From contig CAVVIH010000003.1 of the NCBI GenBank assembly GCA_963748295.1, positions 62,001 through 126,000 of the forward strand: a stretch of 64,000 bases of DNA, written 5' to 3'. The notes below the pieces were generated by a model. The model was not told the origin of the DNA. It made no database searches and saw nothing but the letters and a program-made list of their open reading frames with translations. Both the position numbers and the translations under genes were made by a program. Numbering within the stretch: position 1 is the stretch's first letter; each line of letters begins with the position of its first letter. Shown one piece after another: positions 1-10,109 of the stretch. Origin of the DNA: CAVVIH01 sp963748295. Lineage in GTDB: Bacteria; Acidobacteriota; Vicinamibacteria; Vicinamibacterales; 2-12-FULL-66-21.

Positions 1-2022
1 GATCCACGTGTTCACGAAGGCGGCGAACGCCTGGTCGTGACGGGCGATCGGATACGCGAGCGGGATCTTGACCGTGCCCGGCTCCGGGACGACCACCGAG
101 TAGGCCGGGTACATCAGCGTCCACGCCGACCCGCGTTCCGCCGGCAGCGCGATGGCGTCGGCGCCCGAGCGGCCGGCCTTGAAGGTCGCTTCGAAATCGG
201 TAAACGGCTCGATCGTCGCCTGCGGCACCATGATTCGCAGCTTGTCGATGTAGTAGGGCACGTTCGGTACGGCGATTCGCAACGCGCCGCGCGACCGGAT
301 GTCCTCCCAGGTCGTGAATCGTTCGCGGGCTTCGTCGGGCACGACGAATGCGAGCGTCTCGTCGAGGTACGAATTCGAGAGCGTCGTCCGGCTTGCGCGC
401 AGCGTGGTGACCGCGACACCGGACATCACGAGGTCGCAGGCGCCGCGCTCGAGCGACTCGTCGAACCGGTCGCGCTGGAGTTGAACCAGCTCGAGCTGCA
501 CGCCGAGCTCGTTCGCGAGCCGGTGCGCCAGCTCGATGTCGAACCCGACGAGATCGCCGTGCTGGTTGAAGAACGCAAAGGGGAGCGAGTCGGAAAGAAA
601 CCCGACGCGGATCGAGCCGCGCGCGCGAATCGCGTCGAGGGCCGGCCGTCCTTCGGCTGGCATGTCGGAACCATCCGGCCACTTGCGGACGATTGCCGGC
701 GAGGTGTCGTGCAGCAGGTGCATGCCGGCCAGCACCTTGTCCTTGGTGTACTGCTGGTTCATCATGCTGGTGAACACGACCCGCGTGCCGCCGATCACCG
801 CAAACGTGAGCGCCGCGGTGACCGCGGCGTAGCGCACGATGCGCGGCCGGTCCCATCGCAGCGCGCCGACCATCGCACAGGCGCCGAGCAGCGCGACGGT
901 CACCGTGTGCATGGCGGCGACGAGCGTGCCGAACCGCGAGTTGATGACCCCGCTCGCGAGGAACAGCTGGAACGTATCGGCGGGAATCCTGAACAGGTCG
1001 AGGAGGAATGGCACCGCGACGTTGAGGCTGCCGAAGAACGTCACGAGTCCCGTGAACGCGAGCCGCGGGTAGTCCGTGACGCTGACGACCGCATCCGCGA
1101 ACCAGCCGGCGAACAGGATGAAGCTGATCGACAGGAGCTTTCCGGTATGGGGAAAGTTGAAGGAGGCCGGCACGATGACCTCCGGCAGCGCCGCGGCTCC
1201 CTGATCCGGCAGCTGCAGCCGTTCGATCATCGTCTTGCTCGCCTCGATCAGCACCGGAAGGACGATGAACAGATCGCCGGCGACGAACGCCGTCAGCAGC
1301 GCGTTGCGGGTGAGCGCGAAGATCTCGCCGACGCGAATCGGCGTCAGCGCGGCGACCAGGCCCGGCAGCACCCAGAGGGTGACGAGCAGCGCCACCAGCA
1401 CGTAGACGACGAGGTAGACCTGCAGGCGTTCGAGCTGCTCGAGGTTGAGCGTGCCGGCCGCGGTCGCGGCGATCGCGAACAGGCCGTAAGGCGTCAGCCG
1501 CGTCACGAACCGCGTGGCGCGCGACAACCCGTCGAACGCCGCGTCGAGCACGTCGAGGAGCGGCTGCTTGCGCGGGGCGCCGATCAGCGCCACGCCGAGG
1601 ATCACCGAGAACAGCACCACCGCCGGAACGACGTTGTTGGCGAGCGAATAGAACGGATTCGACGGGATGTAGAGATCGACGAAGTTGAACGGCGGCCGGC
1701 GCTCCACCAGCGTCGTGCTGAAGAAGCTGGCGTTCTGCATGTGCGGAAACGCCAGCGGAATCAGGAACGTGAAGAACAGCGCGACGAGCCACAACGCGAC
1801 GACCACCGCCCCGGTTTTCAGCCCCAGTTGCTTCGCATCCTCATACCGCAGCCGGCCGAGGCTGCTGACGATCGAGACCGTGACGTAGGGCAGGACCGTC
1901 ATCTGGAGCAGCTTGACGAAGCCGTCGGCGGCCCACTTCACGGCGACCGCGCGCTCGCCGAGAAAGAGCCCGAGGAGCACGCCGCTCGCCAGGCCGACGA
2001 GAATACGGTTCGAGAACGACAT
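1..2022 (-). CDS. Dicarboxylate/amino-acid:cation symporter fused to a family-3 solute-binding domain (3' end outside window)
   Basis: The reading frame runs from an ATG at 2022 to the window edge without a stop (674 codons seen). Residues about 1-400 read as a sodium/dicarboxylate symporter of the SDF family, with hydrophobic segments and typical stretches such as NNVVPAVVLFSVILG and TPYGLFAIAATAAGTLN. After a last membrane segment (about 400-420) the chain continues into a periplasmic SBP_bac_3-type domain (IRVGFLSDSLPFAFFN, DLVGFDIELAHRLANELG, CDLVMSGVAVT). The family normally ends after the transporter part, so this is a transporter carrying its own binding domain. Substrate is probably an amino acid or C4-dicarboxylate; this is inferred. 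A sigma-54-like promoter lies at 2083-2098, sharing the 2150-2184 enhancer site with the divergent gene at 2312. Confidence 0.85.
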   Translation of the reverse strand, partial: MSFSNRILVGLASGVLLGLFLGERAVAVKWAADGFVKLLQMTVLPYVTVSIVSSLGRLRYEDAKQLGLKTGAVVVALWLVALFFTFLIPLAFPHMQNASFFSTTLVERRPPFNFVDLYIPSNPFYSLANNVVPAVVLFSVILGVALIGAPRKQPLLDVLDAAFDGLSRATRFVTRLTPYGLFAIAATAAGTLNLEQLERLQVYLVVYVLVALLVTLWVLPGLVAALTPIRVGEIFALTRNALLTAFVAGDLFIVLPVLIEASKTMIERLQLPDQGAAALPEVIVPASFNFPHTGKLLSISFILFAGWFADAVVSVTDYPRLAFTGLVTFFGSLNVAVPFLLDLFRIPADTFQLFLASGVINSRFGTLVAAMHTVTVALLGACAMVGALRWDRPRIVRYAAVTAALTFAVIGGTRVVFTSMMNQQYTKDKVLAGMHLLHDTSPAIVRKWPDGSDMPAEGRPALDAIRARGSIRVGFLSDSLPFAFFNQHGDLVGFDIELAHRLANELGVQLELVQLQRDRFDESLERGACDLVMSGVAVTTLRASRTTLSNSYLDETLAFVVPDEARERFTTWEDIRSRGALRIAVPNVPYYIDKLRIMVPQATIEPFTDFEATFKAGRSGADAIALPAERGSAWTLMYPAYSVVVPEPGTVKIPLAYPIARHDQAFAAFVNTWI

Positions 2023-2082
2023 GTTTGGTGATGTCTGCCACGTGCGACGTGGCTACGTGCGGTCTGCCGCTCTTTTAGGGAC

Positions 2083-2098
2083 AGCAAGAATACCGCCG
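2083..2098 (-). promoter_or_regulatory. Sigma-54-like -24/-12 promoter for the symporter fusion
   Basis: The minus strand reads CGGCGGTATTCTTGCT, with GG and GC exactly 12 bases apart and a full TTGCT -12 element. The -24 box is only partly conserved. The predicted start is near 2072, 50 bases before the ATG. Support comes mainly from the enhancer site about 50 bases upstream. Confidence 0.5.
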
Positions 2099-2149
2099 AC
2101 GGCACCGGCTCGGAGACCCCTGAAACGCCGTTGCAGGGGCGCCATGCCC

Positions 2150-2184
2150 ATCTGGAATGCCGGAGTTTCTCCGGTTTGCCGGAG
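2150..2184. promoter_or_regulatory. Tandem-palindrome enhancer site 1
   Basis: Four alternating half-sites: ATCTGG-AATG-CCGGAG-TTT-CTCCGG-TTTG-CCGGAG. Three of the four are perfect and the spacing (10, 9 and 10 bases between half-site starts) is the same as at the other full sites in the window. It lies between the divergent genes at 2022 and 2312, each with a -24/-12 promoter. Probable binding site for the enhancer-binding proteins encoded at 12674 and 25286 (inference). Confidence 0.75.
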
Positions 2185-2283
2185 GCGATCGCCGTCTGCT
2201 ACTGCAGGCGGTGATCGTCACCAAGTACCGTGAGAAAAACGGTTTGCGTGACTGCGGCGAGTCCGGGGACACTCGCGCAGCCG

Positions 2284-2299
2284 GGGCATACGCGTTGCA
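2284..2299 (+). promoter_or_regulatory. Sigma-54-like -24/-12 promoter for the DUF4136 gene
   Basis: GGGCATACGCGTTGCA has GG and GC 12 bases apart, GGCA in the -24 box and a perfect TTGCA -12 box. The predicted start is about 2310, only 2 bases before the ATG at 2312, and no ribosome-binding site is present, so the message would be leaderless. It lies 100 bases after enhancer site 1. Confidence 0.65.
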
Positions 2300-2311
2300 T
2301 CCTCGCGCGGC

Positions 2312-2812
2312 ATGAAGAGTCTTGTCTGCGCGCTCCTCCTGTTGCTCGCCGTGCCTCAGAAAATCGGCGAGGTCGAAAGCTCGTTCGACAAACGGGCCAA
2401 CTTCGGCGCGCTCAAGACGTATGCGTGGGCGAAGGGGCACGAAGCGCTGACACCGTCGGTGCACAAGGCCATTGCCGCCGCAATCGATGCGCAGATGGCA
2501 AGTCTCGGCTTCACGAAAGCCGACCCGTCGGCGGCGGACGCGATCGTCAAGTATCACGTCGTGCGCGGCACCGACGTCGACCTGAAGGCGCTGGAGAAGG
2601 CGCCGCCGGCGGCATCGGGGCAGCCGGCGCCGACCAAGACGCTCGGCAAGCTCGTAGTGGTGCTGTATCCCAGGGGCTCGACCGAGACGCCGCTCTGGGA
2701 GGCGCACACGCGTCAGTACGTCAGCGACGATCCGGCGACGCGGGAGCAGGACCTTCAGACCACGGTGACCGCGCTCTTCGACACCTATCCGGGACGCAAA
2801 GGGAGACAGTGA
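2312..2812 (+). CDS. DUF4136 secreted protein
   Basis: A 166-residue protein with a short hydrophobic leader (MKSLVCALLLLLAVP) followed by the DUF4136 pattern: SSFDKRANFGALKTYAW, then a segment of alternating small residues with IDAQMASLGF and ADAIVKYHV. DUF4136 proteins are small secreted or lipid-anchored envelope proteins of unknown function. There is no lipobox cysteine here. It overlaps the next gene by one base (TGATG), so the two are translationally coupled. Two further DUF4136 genes lie at 7034 and 10764. No Shine-Dalgarno is visible, in line with the leaderless promoter at 2284. Confidence 0.85.
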   Translation: MKSLVCALLLLLAVPQKIGEVESSFDKRANFGALKTYAWAKGHEALTPSVHKAIAAAIDAQMASLGFTKADPSAADAIVKYHVVRGTDVDLKALEKAPPAASGQPAPTKTLGKLVVVLYPRGSTETPLWEAHTRQYVSDDPATREQDLQTTVTALFDTYPGRKGRQ

Positions 2813-3339
2813 TGACGCTGATCGTTGGACGGACGTGCGCGATTGCGCTGGCCTGTCTGCTCGCCGCCGCCTGCAAGAGCGCGCCGCGCGAGCGCCCGAT
2901 CCCGATGGGGCCCGTCGATACGGGCGCCGGCTCCGTCACAGCGGCGCGGAAGTTCCTCGAGGGACGCTGGGTGCTCGAATCGTTCGAGGTCTACCCGCCG
3001 GGAAAGGCGCCGATCGCGCTGAAAGGATCGGGCGACCTCCTCTACGACGATTTCGGGAACCTGAAAATGGAGATCCGCGCCGATCAGCAGTCGTCCGATC
3101 TGCTGCGCGCGGCCGGCATCGACATCCGCGACGGCGTCATCTCAACCGAGGGGCGCACGGCGATCGACCTGCAGAACCACACGCTGACCTACACCGTCGA
3201 GGGCCAGGTTGCCAACAAGGGTCCGCTGGCGATCAATCGCCCCAGGCACTGGGAAGTTCAGAACGACGTGCTGACGCTGACGACGAAAGACGAGAGCGGA
3301 AAGCCGCTCTCCGTTGGCAAGTGGCGCCGGAGCCAGTGA
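2812..3339 (+). CDS. Putative lipoprotein of unknown function
   Basis: 175 residues. A hydrophobic leader ends in LLAAACKS with a cysteine at residue 21, which fits a lipoprotein signal although alanine rather than leucine sits at -3. The mature part (KFLEGRWVLESFEVYPPG, LKGSGDLLYDDFGNLKMEIRAD, LTYTVEGQVANKG) has the look of a small lipocalin-like beta-barrel, but I do not recognise a named family. The start overlaps the stop of the DUF4136 gene. It converges on the gene ending at 3424, and the 84 bases between show nothing notable. Confidence 0.7.
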   Translation: MTLIVGRTCAIALACLLAAACKSAPRERPIPMGPVDTGAGSVTAARKFLEGRWVLESFEVYPPGKAPIALKGSGDLLYDDFGNLKMEIRADQQSSDLLRAAGIDIRDGVISTEGRTAIDLQNHTLTYTVEGQVANKGPLAINRPRHWEVQNDVLTLTTKDESGKPLSVGKWRRSQ

Positions 3340-3423
3340 TGAGCGGTGCGCCCGCTGCGGAGAGGAGAGAGAGAAGGCCGCAACGAGCGTCACCGTCACC
3401 ACATCCGTGTGAATTCTCCCGCA

Positions 3424-4011
3424 CTACTTCAGCGGCTTGATCTCGTTGAAGCGGATCGGCTGCTGCCCGTAGTTCTCGAGCACGATGTCCTGGTTCTTGT
3501 CCACGTAAATCCGCGTCCCCGCCAGGATCTTGCCTTCGCCCCGGTCGTTCTTGTCGAGCCGCACTTCGACGATCGTGAACGGGTAGTCGATCGTGCGTGG
3601 CCGGTTGCGCGCCTCCGCGAAGCCAATCGGGCGATCGGTCGCGACCACGATGCTGCGCCCGCCGTCCTCGAGCTTACTCTGGCGCGCGTAGCGGAGATCC
3701 CACGCGAGCCGCTCCGGCGTGCGGATGTAACCGACCTTCGGCATCTTCTGCAGGGCGCGAAGCAGCTTGTCGGTGGGATCCTTGTTCTCCTTGATGATCC
3801 CGAGCAGCGTCTCCCGTTCGGCGTCGGTCGACCACCGCTCGACCGCGAAGTCGACGGTTGCCGTCTTCGGTCCGCTGTTCATGTTGATCGCAAAGCCGGT
3901 GAATTTCTCGATGGCGTTCTGTCCGGACGCGACGGGTGACCACCACAGCGCGGCGGCGGCCAGCCACACCGCACCGCTGACCCGAAGCATCTGCAACGTT
4001 CTAATCCTCAT
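3424..4011 (-). CDS. Secreted protein, member A of a three-copy paralogous family
   Basis: 195 residues with a signal peptide ending near VASGQ. It aligns by eye with the genes at 18172 and 26881: an N-terminal FTGFA/FTANA strand, a lysine-rich LLRALQKMPKVG segment, RSIVVATDRPIGF, then FTIVEVRLDKNDRGEGKI and a C-terminal DIVLENYGQQPIRFNEIK. The function is unknown and no catalytic motif is visible. AGAAGGAG lies just before the ATG. It is the last gene of the minus-strand operon that begins at 10469, next to the STAS and kinase genes. Confidence 0.75.
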   Translation of the reverse strand: MRIRTLQMLRVSGAVWLAAAALWWSPVASGQNAIEKFTGFAINMNSGPKTATVDFAVERWSTDAERETLLGIIKENKDPTDKLLRALQKMPKVGYIRTPERLAWDLRYARQSKLEDGGRSIVVATDRPIGFAEARNRPRTIDYPFTIVEVRLDKNDRGEGKILAGTRIYVDKNQDIVLENYGQQPIRFNEIKPLK

Positions 4012-4097
4012 GACTTCTCCTTCTCACGCGTGGGCGTGTGACCGCAATCCGCGTCGGCGACTCAGCAGCGACGCGATGGCCCACAAGATATGATGCA

Positions 4098-4382
4098 TCA
4101 TCGCGAGGTCTGCTGGCGCCGCGGCGCCGCGTCCTCGAACGACGACTGAAGCTTCATCTGGATGTAGCCCGGCACGCTGACGAGCGACGCGCCGCGCGCG
4201 CGCATCCGGCGGAGCGCGTCCATGCCGGCCGCGTCCGCGGACACGAGGTCGCTCAGATCGAGCTGCACGCCAGGCGCGGCGCACACCTCGAGCAGATCCG
4301 GCACTTGCTCTTCACCCAGCCGTCCGGCCAGCCTGACGATGCGCCGGTCGCTCTCCTGAACGACGCCAATCCAGCAATCCAC
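4098..4382 (-). CDS. Small STAS-domain protein
   Basis: About 94 residues if translated from the GTG at 4382, which has GAGAGG six bases upstream. An ATG at 4445 would add 21 residues. The pattern IVRLAGRLGEEQVPDLLEVC, VQLDLSDLVSADAAGMDALRRM, ASLVSVPGYIQMKL is the STAS (anti-anti-sigma) fold, with a serine in the conserved loop where phosphorylation occurs in SpoIIAA. It lies 166 bases downstream of a histidine kinase and could be its partner in a switch, which is inference. It belongs to the operon from 10469. Confidence 0.7.
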   Translation of the reverse strand: MDCWIGVVQESDRRIVRLAGRLGEEQVPDLLEVCAAPGVQLDLSDLVSADAAGMDALRRMRARGASLVSVPGYIQMKLQSSFEDAAPRRQQTSR

Positions 4383-4548
4383 GACGCGCCTCTCATCCGC
4401 AAAAAGAAGGCCACCGCTCACGCCGCAATCGACGCAACGAAACACGCCGTCAGCGCCGCGTTACGACGTCGCGCAGCCTCGCTCGAGCACACCGGTGACG
4501 ATGGACCGTGATCGAATGGCGAGGCATTGGAAAGACTCCACCGGTTCC

Positions 4549-5324
4549 TCATGGGTGATAGGGGAGCCGGAACGAGAAGCAGGCGCCGCGTCCCGGCTCG
4601 CTGTCGGACCACAGCCGGCCGCCCATGCGGTCGACGAACTCCTTGGCGATCGCCAGCCCGTAGCCGGCCGACGCCGGGTTCGCCGATAAACCATCACGCC
4701 TGCGTGCTCCGCGCTCGAACAGGTGCACCTGTTCGGCCGGCGTCAGGCCTGGTCCGTTGTCGAGCACGCTGCAGACGATCCCGCCGGGTCCCGACATGAT
4801 CTGGACCACGATCTGACCGCCGGGGTTCGAGAACTTCACCGCGTTCGAGAGCAGATTGTCCGCGACGACGGCGACGGCGACGCGATCCGCCCAGGCCTGC
4901 GGCACCTCGCCGATCGTTCGACAGACGATCTGCAGGTCTTTGGGATCGGCATGTTTCTGGTGGTAATCACACGCGCGCGTCATCAGGAGCGGCACGTCGA
5001 CGTATTCGAGCTTGAGCGGGAACTCCGCGGGGGTCGACGTACCAGAATCAGACGGCCCATCGAGTGGTGCATCATGTCGCCGAGGTGATTCAGGCCCTCG
5101 ATCCATTTCAGCACCTCGGGATGCCCGTCCGGCCGAACGACATCGGCGATGAGGTTCAGCGTCGCCTCGTTCACCGACAGGTAGTTGTTCATCGCGCGCG
5201 CCACCCACCCGACGGCCGCACCATTGTCGACCAGGTGGTCGATTTCCATCAGGGCGTTCGACAGCTCCGCGATCGCGTTCTCGATCGATTCCGCCGCGCG
5301 CAGTTGCGGATTGGGTACGCTCAT
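4549..5324 (-). CDS. Sensor histidine kinase (one frameshift near 5040)
   Basis: About 258 residues after correction. The N-terminal half (AESIENAIAELSNALMEIDHLVDNG) is helical with no membrane segment, so a soluble kinase. The C-terminal half is a complete HATPase_c domain: N box NLLSNAVKFS, G1 DNGPGLTP, G2 GYGLAIAKEFVDRMGG. A phospho-accepting histidine is not in a textbook H-box; the HH pair in DMMHHSMGRL is a candidate. Its ATG overlaps the MscS stop (ATGA), which implies coupling. The reading frame shifts between MGRLI and TPAEFPLKL, a single-base indel that I take as a sequencing error. No response regulator is adjacent. Confidence 0.75.
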
Positions 5325-7025
5325 CCGGCGATCTCTTCCCCTTTCCGGCCCGCCGCCCCGTCGGCTGCGCCATTTCCGTCCGCGACCGCGGGTGCGCTGT
5401 ACCAGCGGCTCTTCGGCACCATCTTGGGTCCCTCCGGATCCGCTTCGTAGTTCGGCGACATGATCTGCACGCCGTACTCGTTGAACGCATCCTGGATGTT
5501 GCCGTGCAGCACGTCCATGATGCGGGCGCGCCGCTGCGGCTCTTCCAGGCTTATCAGCAGCGTGTACTGCACGTAGAAGTCACAGAGGGCGCTCTGCAGC
5601 ACGACCGGCTTCGGCTCCCGCCGCACGCCCGGCGTCCGTTCGGCCGCGAGCGTGAGGAGCGCGTGGACCTGCCGCCACGGCGCGTCGTAGCCGATGGTCA
5701 CCGAGGTCGGCGTCAGGACGCCCACCTCGGCATTGCGCGAGTAATTCGTCGCGGCGTGCGACACGACGATGCCGTTCGGAATGGTGATTTCCTCGTTGCG
5801 CGGCGTCCTGATCTTCGTCGACAGCGTGCCAAGGTGCATCACGGTGCCCTCGATGTCCGCCACTTTGACGAAGTCGCCGCGGCGAAGCGCGCGGAGGTAC
5901 ATCAGCATCAGACCGCTCATCGCCTGGTTCATGATGTTGCTCGATCCGAGCGAGATGATCAGGCCGACGAACACGCTGACGCCCTTGAACGCATCGGAAT
6001 CGGCGCCCGGCAGGTACCTCGTAAGACACGATCAACGCGAACAGCCACACCAGCGCCACCGCGATGCGCCGGGTTGGCTGCGCCGTTTCGGGATACACCC
6101 AGGGAATCGCGACACGTTCCTCTTCCACCGCCGCGAAGGCCAGGTTGATCAGCCGCGCGAAGAAGCGTGCGACCAGAAAAATGAGGAACAGCGTGAGCAG
6201 GTTCGGCAGCTGATCGACGAAGCCGCGGCCCAGGGTTGCCACCGCTGTCACGAGCTGCGTGCGCAGCGACTCGCCGAGCGGCCGTGTATAGGGAAACCGG
6301 TTCAGTACGAACGTCACCCAGGAGTACATCAGCACGGCGCCGAGGATCAGCGAGAAGAAGCCGACGACACGCCGGACGCCTTCCCGGGCGTCGGCGACAC
6401 GGGTGATGGCCGCGCCGCCGGGCAGCCGCTGAAGATGCCGTTCCGCGATCTGGCTCAGACGAGCGGCAACGCGGCGATTCGCGCGGATCAGGACAGTCAC
6501 GCCGGCGATGAACAGCACCGTCGCCACGAGCGCCAGCAGGATCGCCTTGATCAGCGCGTAGGGGCGCCGCAGTTCGACCGTCTCGTCGATCGCGATCTGC
6601 AGCCGCCGTGCTCCCTCTGCCGCTTTTGTGTCGGCCCGCTCGGCGACCAGCGCATCGGCGTCCGCCGGAAAAACCGCGAAGACCGGGTGGCCGCCGACGC
6701 CGACGACGTACGCCTCGCCGTACGCCTGCGTGAACACCTGCGTGCCGGTTCCCTGATCGAGCAGCTTGTCGAGTGCTTCGACCGCGCCGGCGGCGCGCGT
6801 TACCGGGTTGCGTGACAGGACGGTCGCGCGGAACTCGACGATCGGCCGGTTCGCATACATCAGGGTGGCCGGCGGATCGGAGGTCTGGGTCGTCTTCGCC
6901 GCGGCGGCCAGCGCCGTGGCGAACGACTCCTGCGAGGGCGGGGCGGCCGGCGTCTGCGCACCGGTAGAGCTGCTCGCCAGGCCGACAGCGATGGCAACGA
7001 CGACGGCCCGTGAATTCCGCAGCAT
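5321..7025 (-). CDS. Mechanosensitive channel, MscS family, copy 1 (frameshift near 6020)
   Basis: About 568 residues. A signal peptide (MLRNSRAVVVAIAVGLASS) is followed by a periplasmic domain to about residue 170, several membrane helices, then the MscS pore and beta domain: GVSVFVGLIISLGSSNIMNQ, GDFVKVADIEGTVMHLGTLSTKIR, ITIPNGIVV, and the cytoplasmic end VTIGYDAPWRQVH. It releases solutes on hypo-osmotic shock. The frame breaks between VSYEV and YLPGADSDAFKG, a one-base indel. It is closest by eye to the channel at 35938. It overlaps the kinase downstream and follows DUF4136 by 8 bases. Confidence 0.85.
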
Positions 7026-7033
7026 GTCGCCTG

Positions 7034-7631
7034 CTACTTCCGCGGCCGGATCGGGAACTTCTGGAACATGCGCTCCGCGGCGTCGTCGATCCGCTCGATG
7101 CGGGTAGTCGAGTTTGGTATCCTGATGCACGCGCGTCCTGGCGACGCCACGCCAGATCGCCCGGTTCGCCGCGCGATCGACGACGTCGATGACGATCGCG
7201 CCCTGCTCGTAAATCGTCGACGACGTGGTCGGCGCGAATCCGGGCGGGATCGGCGATCCCCAGCCGGTGACGTAGCCGTAGTATTCGCCGAGATACGTCC
7301 GGCTGAAGCCGACGGTCAGCGCCGCGAAGTAGGCGACGAGCACATCCGCGGCCTCCTTGTTGTCGGTTTGCGTGAACCCTCGCCGCGCGAACTCCCGATC
7401 GACGGCCGCGACGATGTGCGGGCCGAGGACCTCCTGCGAGAGGTTGGGGTTGCTCAGCGCGTCGGTGGTGTTCTTCACCAGCGGCGCCGGCGGCAGCCAG
7501 AAGTAGGTCTTGATCTTCGTGAAGTCGGCCTTCTCGTCACGATTCGTCTCGATCTCGACCTTCTGCGCCGCGACGGTGGTGCCGAGCACGCAGGTGGCGA
7601 GGGCCAGCGCCAGCAGCTTCAGACTCTTCAC
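7034..7631 (-). CDS. DUF4136 secreted protein (frameshift near 7105)
   Basis: About 198 residues from a GTG at 7631 that overlaps the preceding stop (GTGA) with GGGGAGG before it. Signal peptide MKSLKLLALALATCVLGTTVAAQ, then DEKADFTKIKTYFWLPP, VAAVDREFARRGF, ADVLVAYFAAL and AIVIDVVDRAANRAIWRG, the usual DUF4136 order. The last 25 residues (RIERIDDAAERMFQKFPIR) lie in the next frame because of one extra base. Function unknown. It sits between a large secreted protein and an MscS channel in the 10469-to-3424 operon. Confidence 0.8.
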
Positions 7632-10060
7632 CGGCGTCCTCCCCCTCCGCGCGACCCGCCGCCCCCGCGATAGCTTCCCGTGCCGCGCGAGCCGCTGCCG
7701 CTGCGATAGTTGCCGTAGTCGCTGCTGCGCTGCGTGCCCTCGCGGCGCGCCGCGGCATCACGATTGAGCTGCTCCGTGGTGCTGCGATCCATCGTGCTCG
7801 CGATTCGTGGTCGCCGGCTGCTCCCGAGTCGCCGGCCTGTCGCCCGCACGGTCCTGTGGATTCACCGTCGCCGGAGGCTGGCGGTCGGTATTCGACCAGC
7901 CGCCGCTGTCGTACTTCTGCCAGTTGCCGTCCTGCCGGCGGTAGACGTTGCCGTCCTTGCCTGCGTAGACGTTTCCGCCGTCGCCGACCGCAACCCGTCC
8001 GCCCTCGGACCCGCGCCGGGTGACCGCCGAGCCCTCGTCGGTTCTGATCGTGCGGGTGGTGTTGCCGGTGGAGCGGTTGGTGTAGCGGTTGGTCTTTGCC
8101 CAGTCGTCACCGCGCTGCACGGCGGTCGAGCCCCAGCTGCCGTAGACGTTGGAACCCTGCCGCGTCGCCGCGTAGGTGCCGGTGCGCGGGTTATACGCCT
8201 GAGCGACGCCGCGGGCGCCGTAGGGGCCGTAGGCCGCTGCACCACGCGCATAAGTGCCGGTGCGCGGATTGTAGCGGGCGCCAACGCCGGCGCCGCCGTA
8301 CGGACCGTAGACGCGCGCGCTTCGGCCATACGCACCGGTCCACGGGTTGTACCACGCGGAGTAGCCGTAGGTCGGAAAGTGCGGGTAGTAGTACGGATAG
8401 AAGCCGCCGTAGCCATAGTAGGGCGGATAGTACCAGCCGGTGCCCCACATCGTGCAGCCCCACGCGACCATCATTCCCGTGTAGCCCGCGGCGGCGGCAA
8501 ACGTCACCCACTCGTCGTCATCGTCTTCTTCGATCGTCACGTAGGTGACGTGATGCGCCGGAGAGCTGGCGGGGATCTGATAGATCTGCTCGGGCACGGA
8601 TTCGGCGACGACCCACGGTCCGGTTGCGCTCTTGCCCGGTGAACCACACGCCCTGGTAGCACATGTAATACGCGTCGCCGACCTTGAACACGTCCTTGTC
8701 GGTGTTCACCGCGCGCTCCACCGTGGTCTTCTCGATCGGCTGGAACTGCGCTTCACCCTGGTAGGCGAGATCCGGAGCTTTCACTTCACTCTTCTTGACT
8801 CGCGCGGTCTGCGGGATCTGCGCGAGCAGCACCGCTTCCGCGGCTTGATCGGTGCCGGGAACGGACGCGAGCACGCGCGAGCGCTCGTGCTCGAGCGGGA
8901 TCTTCTTGAAGTCCTCCGGAAGCGACGGCGTGGCAAACGTCCACGGGCCCGTGAAGTCGGACGCCGAGAACCAGCGTCCGGCGACGAGGTAGTAAACCGG
9001 ACCGGTCTTTCCCAGCCGGAACACGTCGCTCTCGGTGTTGCTCACCCACAGCAGCTTCGTGCCCGTCACGAGGAGGTAGTTCGGCTCGCCGGTCAGGAGA
9101 ATGAGCTCGCCGGGGGTGAACGTCACGAAGACCTTCGGCATCGCCGCGGCCTTGAGCGGCTTGCCCGGAAGATTGGCTTTGACGTCCTTCCAGTTCTCCT
9201 CGTCCGGCAGCTTCTTGAAGCTCGCGGGCAGCGTTCCCGCGGGCGTCCATGCGCCTTTGAGGTCTGTCGTCTTCAGCCACGTGTCCGTGTTCAGGAGGTA
9301 GTAGGTGTTCGAGGGGACGTGCTGAAACAGATCCCAGTTCGTGTTGACCGCGTACTTCGAGATCGTTGTCCTTGATGGGACTCCAGATCGGCTCGCTGTC
9401 GACGTTGACGATCACCGCCGGCGTCTTGCTGAAGAAGATGTTCGGAGGATCGGCTTTGATGCCTTCCACGTTCTTCGACACGATCTGGCTCTTGTCGAGA
9501 TTCGCCAGCACGCGATCGAGCGCGATCACGTGATCGTCAGGCGGCATCGTCTTGGTGATGGTGTCCGTGATATCCCGCACGGCCTCCTTGGTCAGCGTCG
9601 GGAAGTTCGCTTCGGTGATCTTCATCCCGCGAAAACTGACCAGCCGCTCCTGCAGCGCGACCTGCGTCTGCGCTTCGAGCTTGATCGTCCCCATCGCCGG
9701 CTTGGTGGCGGTCTTGTCGCGGTGCGAGACGGCGCTGAATGCCACCAGGTCTTTCTGGTTCGCCCAGGTGGCCACCTGCGGCTGATAGACCAGGATCGTG
9801 GCGCCGTTGCCGACGTCGTAGACGCGCGGCCACCCGCCGTCGATCGGCGCGGCCGCTGCGGTCGTAGCCGGCGCGGTGGTGGCAGCTGGCGTTGCCGGCT
9901 TGGCCTGAGTGGTTGACGGCGTCGAGGCCGGCGGTTTCGCCGGAGGCTGGGACTGGGCCTGACTCATCGCCGCGGCGGTGAGCCGCGCCGACGGTTCTAT
10001 CGCGATCGCCGCCAGCGCGAGGACGGCTGCGGCGCGTCGTGCACGGTTCTTGAGGTTCAT
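7628..10060 (-). CDS. Large secreted repeat protein, often labelled 'carbohydrate-binding family V/XII' (frameshifts near 9355, 8625 and 7800)
   Basis: About 810 residues once three frameshifts are joined. The ATG at 10060 has AAGGAAAC before it. After a signal peptide comes a Pro/Ala/Thr-rich linker, then a domain with ILVYQPQVATWANQKDL, then repeats of the type YYLLNTDTWLKTTDLKGAW, YYLVAGRWFSASDFTGPW and YYMCYQGVWFTG. These short tryptophan-rich modules resemble surface beta repeats. The C-terminal third is Tyr/Gly-rich with YNPRTGTYA repeats and ends in an Arg/Gly tail. The carbohydrate-binding label is my recollection of how similar proteins are named and is not shown by the sequence. It is probably exposed or periplasmic. 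Confidence 0.65.
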
Positions 10061-10109
10061 CGTTCTGTTTCCTTCCGTGGGCGTGTGCGCGCGCCCGGGT
10101 TGCACTCAC

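Noticed and set aside
37..2031. A 664-codon open frame on the plus strand with an Arg/Asp/Glu/His-rich protein
   Set aside because: It is the antisense shadow of the symporter fusion. Its composition is typical of reading GC-rich codons on the wrong strand and no domain is visible.
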